A DNA stretch of 64,000 nucleotides from Rhizobium sp. L1K21 (GTDB lineage Bacteria; Pseudomonadota; Alphaproteobacteria; Rhizobiales; Rhizobiaceae). Shown in pieces: positions 62,084 through 64,000 of this stretch; positions within the stretch are counted from its first letter, which is position 1; every line of letters starts with the position of its first letter. A program made the position numbers and the translations under genes. The stretch covers positions 372,001 through 436,000 of the forward strand of contig NZ_JAMXLE010000003.1 in the NCBI RefSeq assembly GCF_024055895.1, read 5' to 3'. The notes under the pieces were generated by a model. That model made no database searches. It was not told where the DNA came from and worked only from the letters and a program-made list of their open reading frames with translations.

Positions 62084-62431
62084 CTTTTCAATCGCCACCT
62101 TTGACGTTCATCGAACCAAGCCGCGTCGTGCAAAAGACAATAGCCGGCATTGCACCGACCGAATTCGCTCGAACCAAAGAACCGCTACGTGATGCAATGC
62201 CGCATAGCCGAAATGACTCCGCATCGTAATCCGGCGCTTAGCAATCAAGTCTTCTGCCCTGCGCAGGCGTGACCTTGGCCGAAAAACGGCGGCGTCTATA
62301 TTGAACGGAAGCATCTCCAGTCATGCCAATAAACTTTTGCCTGACCCGATCATCTGGTTAAGGCGACGCTTACGTTCATACTCTTGGGGGTTGGCTGCTG
62401 CAGGGTAGCTTACCCGTTGGCTAGGGCATCC
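62084..62431. other. Intergenic stretch, no supported gene
   Basis: About 350 bp between convergent AraC and TAXI genes. Short frames only, without ribosome binding sites. No strong hairpin was seen. Confidence 0.4.
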
Positions 62432-63406
62432 TTATTGCAGTACGCCCGCTTCTCGATAATAGCGGGCCGCGCCTGGATGGAGCGTGATATCGCCGAGCTT
62501 CTGGACGGCATATTGCTTGCTTAATGCCTTTGCCCAAGGCGCTTCCGTCGTAATTTTATCGACATTCTCCCAGAAGGCCTTGGTTATGCTGTATACGGTT
62601 TCTTCGTCCAGATTGGCACGCACGCCAATGCCGACTGCTGTATCATGCGACATAACCGGTCCATCATTGACCTGGTTTTTGTACATGCCAGCAGGGACTT
62701 CCGACAGTTGTCGGTAGTTGCCGAGGAATTCCGTGACGGCATCGCCCGAGTAATCCTGCGGACCTATGAAACGAAGCTCTTCGGTTTCGGAAAACTGGAT
62801 AAACTGCTGACACGGATCAAGGCAGCCGTTTGCATACATGTCGATCTTACCGTCGAGGAAAGATTGAAAACCGGTCGCCCAGTTGGATGTGATCGCCTGA
62901 TAGTCTTCTCCGGCAACAAGGCCGGTTGTTGCTTCAATCCAATCCTTGGCCGTGCTGAAGGCACCGCCACCAGCAGGACCGAGGAAAACCGTGGTGCCCT
63001 CCAAATCGTCCAGTGTGCGAATGCCGCTGCCTGGCCGCACGGTGTAGTGATACTGTCCATACGGAAACCACATCAGCAACTGCACGTTTTTAGACAGTTC
63101 GGCGGCGTCGGGTTCGTTCGCATACATGCCCTTGCCCGCCTTCATGAACTGATAAACCGTGGGCGATACCATCGCCATATCCAGATTTCCACGCCCGACT
63201 TCCAGCATGTGAAGCGTGGCGGCTCCCCCTCCAGCCACCTCGATTTGGATGTTCTTGAGTGTTTCGCTAACCAGATTGGCGAACGTCGCCATAGTAATTG
63301 CCTGGCCCAGACTTGGTTCAATTGTTGCCATTTTGAGGGTTTCTGCATGAGCGGTTGTCAAGCCTAAACCCAAGGCTGCTGCCGCCGCAAAGCTACTGTA
63401 TTTCAT
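62432..63406 (-). CDS. TAXI family TRAP solute-binding protein
   Basis: A 324-residue periplasmic protein with signal peptide cut after AHAE. TAXI features: ATIEPSLGQAITMATFANLVSE (part), GGAATLHMLEVGRGNLDMAM, and VFLGPAGGGAFSTAKDWI. Starts at 63412 and 63406 are both ATG in frame; the latter has GGAGG 9 nt upstream, the former overlaps the permease stop (ATGA). It delivers a small solute, often glutamate-like, to the fused permease next door. Confidence 0.88.
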   Translation of the reverse strand: MKYSSFAAAAALGLGLTTAHAETLKMATIEPSLGQAITMATFANLVSETLKNIQIEVAGGGAATLHMLEVGRGNLDMAMVSPTVYQFMKAGKGMYANEPDAAELSKNVQLLMWFPYGQYHYTVRPGSGIRTLDDLEGTTVFLGPAGGGAFSTAKDWIEATTGLVAGEDYQAITSNWATGFQSFLDGKIDMYANGCLDPCQQFIQFSETEELRFIGPQDYSGDAVTEFLGNYRQLSEVPAGMYKNQVNDGPVMSHDTAVGIGVRANLDEETVYSITKAFWENVDKITTEAPWAKALSKQYAVQKLGDITLHPGAARYYREAGVLQ

Positions 63407-63408
63407 GG

Positions 63409-64000
63409 TCATTTTCCTCCCATTTCGAATTTTATCTGCTGTGCGTCCATCGTGCCTTGGCGCGCCATCATCCACTCGCGTGCAACCAGAGCAATTCCAA
63501 CCAGCGCTGCCGGCACGGCAATGAACATCTGTGGAACAAGGCAGACAAAGCCGACAACGACTCGCAAGATGCGTTCTGTCGGCACAAGCCTTCCGCGGTC
63601 AAACCCGGCAATCCCCGATGCAATGAGCCACATTGCAAGCGCGAATGCGGCGATGATCCAGAAAAAATCACCCCAGCCAACCGTGGTGATGTCGATCATG
63701 GCGCGTGAGGTGACGGGCGCTTCACCGAACCATTCGAAAAGCACCTGCAACTTGTACAACACGGCAGGGTGGTAGACGAAGACGAAAGGTATGATGAAGC
63801 CGGCGATCGCTATTCGTGCCGCTTGAAAACCCGTCTTGATCGGGTCGGCGTTGGCGATCGGAGCCGCAGCAAAGGCCGCCAGCGCCACCGGTGGCGTCAC
63901 CGTTGACATCATGGCAAAGACGACCACGAAAAGATGCAGCGTCAGGGGCGCGATGCCGACCGTATCGATGCCCGAGCTGAGCGCAATTACGATGATGAAA
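63409..64000 (-). CDS. TRAP transporter fused permease, partial (5' end beyond window)
   Basis: The open frame extends to the window edge on the minus strand; about 197 codons are seen. The last part of a DctM-like permease is clear: FAMMSTVTPPVALAAFAAAP and then helices IAGFIIPFVFVYHPAVLYKL and FFWIIAAFALAMWLIASG. The proline-rich STVTPPVALAAF block is typical of the 4TM-12TM permeases that partner TAXI proteins. Stop overlaps the binding protein start, so the two are translationally coupled. The N-terminal portion is outside. Confidence 0.9.
   Translation of the reverse strand, partial: FIIVIALSSGIDTVGIAPLTLHLFVVVFAMMSTVTPPVALAAFAAAPIANADPIKTGFQAARIAIAGFIIPFVFVYHPAVLYKLQVLFEWFGEAPVTSRAMIDITTVGWGDFFWIIAAFALAMWLIASGIAGFDRGRLVPTERILRVVVGFVCLVPQMFIAVPAALVGIALVAREWMMARQGTMDAQQIKFEMGGK

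Noticed and set aside
62645-63367. 240-codon plus-strand frame
   Set aside because: Antisense to the TAXI binding protein; no recognisable domain.

Overview
The window looks like chromosomal DNA of an alphaproteobacterium, most likely Hyphomicrobiales (rhizobial order). The reasons are moderate-to-high GC, tightly coupled catabolic operons with ATGA start/stop overlaps, and many solute-binding-protein transporters (TRAP, TAXI-TRAP, tripartite tricarboxylate). No tRNA, rRNA or CRISPR array was seen. The assignment is inference; no marker gene is present.

Layout. (1) 1-8055: a partial alpha/beta hydrolase, a GntR regulator with two operator-like palindromes, an HSL-type esterase, a beta-lactamase-fold hydrolase, a 933-residue kinase/M23 peptidase/aminotransferase fusion, and a divergent Lrp regulator/saccharopine-dehydrogenase pair. 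(2) 8513-17923: an FCD-GntR controlled operon with a PEP-mutase/isocitrate-lyase family lyase, SDR, complete TRAP transporter, FAD-linked 2-hydroxyacid oxidase, HpcH aldolase and a QuiC-like 3-dehydroshikimate dehydratase. (3) 18477-19980: an HPP-CBS membrane protein and the amputated 3' end of a BKACE (DUF849) gene. (4) 19978-25238: a tight three-gene operon coding a patatin-like phospholipase, an AAA/ABC-type ATPase with a degenerate HNH domain at its N terminus, and an intact PtuB-like HNH nuclease. This is a candidate Septu-like anti-phage system and the best candidate for a new system here. (5) 25799-38176: an IclR-type regulon made of a minus-strand operon (TctCBA transporter, class III aminotransferase/phospholyase, APH-type kinase, Tm-1-like protein, SDR) and a plus-strand operon (aldehyde dehydrogenase, HAD, aminotransferase), linked by a shared 24-bp promoter motif and bordered by transposase remnants. 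(6) 38835-47145: a LysR-controlled aromatic or heterocyclic ring-degradation operon (FAH hydrolase, cupin, cyclase, MFS, FAD monooxygenase, Rieske protein, extradiol-type dioxygenase, C-C hydrolase). (7) 47583-56500: a very large copper-radical oxidase with tandem repeats and RTX-like ends, facing its probable type I secretion operon (TolC, HlyD, ABC), whose ABC protein has lost most catalytic motifs. (8) 56978-64000: an autotransporter, a Sel1-repeat protein, an AraC regulator and a TAXI-TRAP transporter that runs off the edge.

The window carries the kinase + class III aminotransferase pair twice. One copy is two intact separate genes in the IclR block. The other is the fused 933-residue protein, in which kinase and transaminase catalytic residues are lost while the M23 metal ligands remain. 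Unless stated otherwise, functions are family-level inferences from motifs read in the sequence; no database search was run.
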